Of a stretch of DNA of 6,823 bases, positions 6,495-6,823 are shown piece after piece. The notes under the pieces are model-generated. The model was not told where the DNA came from. It saw only the letters and a program-made list of their open reading frames with translations, and did no database searches. The stretch comes from Euryarchaeota archaeon UBA220 (GTDB lineage: Archaea > Thermoplasmatota > Poseidoniia > Poseidoniales > Thalassarchaeaceae). Position numbers and translations under genes: made by a program. Positions within the stretch are counted from its first letter, which is position 1. Every line of letters starts with the position of its first letter. The DNA is taken from NCBI GenBank assembly GCA_002501885.1, contig DAON01000058.1:1-6823 (forward strand), given 5' to 3'.

Positions 6495-6823
6495 GCACTC
6501 ACCTCCTCGATTGCTGCAACAATAGATTCGGCACCCTCTGCAAGCGTGCCTACAGTTGTAACCTCTAGAGAACTCTCCTCTAGTACAGCTCGTCCTTCTG
6601 CATGGTTAGTTCCGGAGAACCGGACAACTAGAGGGACGGAAAGACCGACTTCCTTGGAAGCGTCGATAATACTCCTCGCAACCATATCGCAACGGATAAT
6701 TCCGCCGAATATGTTCACTAGAATGCCCTCGACATTCGGGTCCTCGAGGATAATTCCGAAGGCTGTAGTAATCGACTCCTTGTTTGCACCTCCTCCGATA
6801 TCGAGGAAGTTTGCAGGCTCGCC
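6491..6823 (-). CDS. sucC: Succinyl-CoA synthetase, beta subunit (partial, N-terminus outside window)
   Basis: This is the C-terminal 110 residues of SucC, read in frame from the right edge to TGA 6493-6491; the ATP-grasp domain lies outside the window. The visible part is the alpha/beta domain that binds the alpha subunit. It starts with the highly conserved GEPANFLDIGGGA (visible residues 1-13), followed by V36-NIFGGIIRCD and V63-PLVVRFSGTN, which match the family's GGIxRCD and VPxVVRxxGTN blocks. The beta subunit holds the nucleotide site and pairs with SucD, encoded immediately downstream with a 4-nt overlap. There is no sign of truncation apart from the window edge. Confidence 0.95.
   Translation of the reverse strand, partial: GEPANFLDIGGGANKESITTAFGIILEDPNVEGILVNIFGGIIRCDMVARSIIDASKEVGLSVPLVVRFSGTNHAEGRAVLEESSLEVTTVGTLAEGAESIVAAIEEVSA
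6499..6506 (-). promoter_or_regulatory. Strong Shine-Dalgarno site deciding the TTG start of sucD
   Basis: GGAGGTGA on the minus strand matches the anti-Shine-Dalgarno almost perfectly. It lies inside the last codons of sucC, with 7 nt between GGAGG and the TTG start at 6494. It compensates for the weak start codon and supports translational coupling of sucC and sucD. Confidence 0.75.

Overview
All genes found in this window lie on the minus strand, so transcription runs from high to low coordinates. The full-length ABCE1/RLI ribosome-recycling ATPase, a family found in archaea and eukaryotes but not bacteria, points to an archaeon. The compact gene order, Shine-Dalgarno sites, moderate base composition and the mix of SucCD, GrpE, squalene/phytoene synthases and a Rieske oxygenase suggest an uncultivated marine euryarchaeon, such as Marine Group II/III (Poseidoniales and relatives, Thermoplasmatota). 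That placement is an inference from gene content, not a phylogenetic result.

In transcription order the window holds: (1) the C-terminal part of sucC (6823-6491, cut by the window edge); (2) sucD (6494-5565), overlapping sucC by 4 nt; (3) a squalene/phytoene-synthase family enzyme of the bacterial squalene-synthase-like type (5532-4510); (4) a second, divergent member of that superfamily resembling phytoene synthase CrtB, with an unusual ~95-residue N-terminal extension (4410-3157); (5) ABCE1/RLI (3089-1320) with intact ABC domains but an altered N-terminal Fe-S domain; (6) grpE (1277-774, possibly from 1319); (7) a Rieske non-heme iron oxygenase alpha subunit (774-1, cut by the window edge), whose ATG overlaps the grpE stop by one base.

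The genes are tightly packed. The gaps are 32 bp (5533-5564), 99 bp (4411-4509), 67 bp (3090-3156) and about 42 bp (1278-1319). I see no convincing terminator or TATA/BRE promoter in any of them. The 99-bp and 67-bp gaps are the likeliest places for a new transcription start. There are no tRNA or rRNA genes, CRISPR arrays, mobile elements or long repeats.

Functionally there are three blocks: TCA-cycle succinyl-CoA synthetase; head-to-head prenyl condensation (C30/C40 terpenoids such as squalene or phytoene); and translation/proteostasis (ABCE1, GrpE) coupled to a Rieske oxygenase. The observations most worth a second look are the ABCE1 Fe-S domain lacking canonical cysteine ligands and the adjacent pair of dissimilar head-to-head prenyl synthases.
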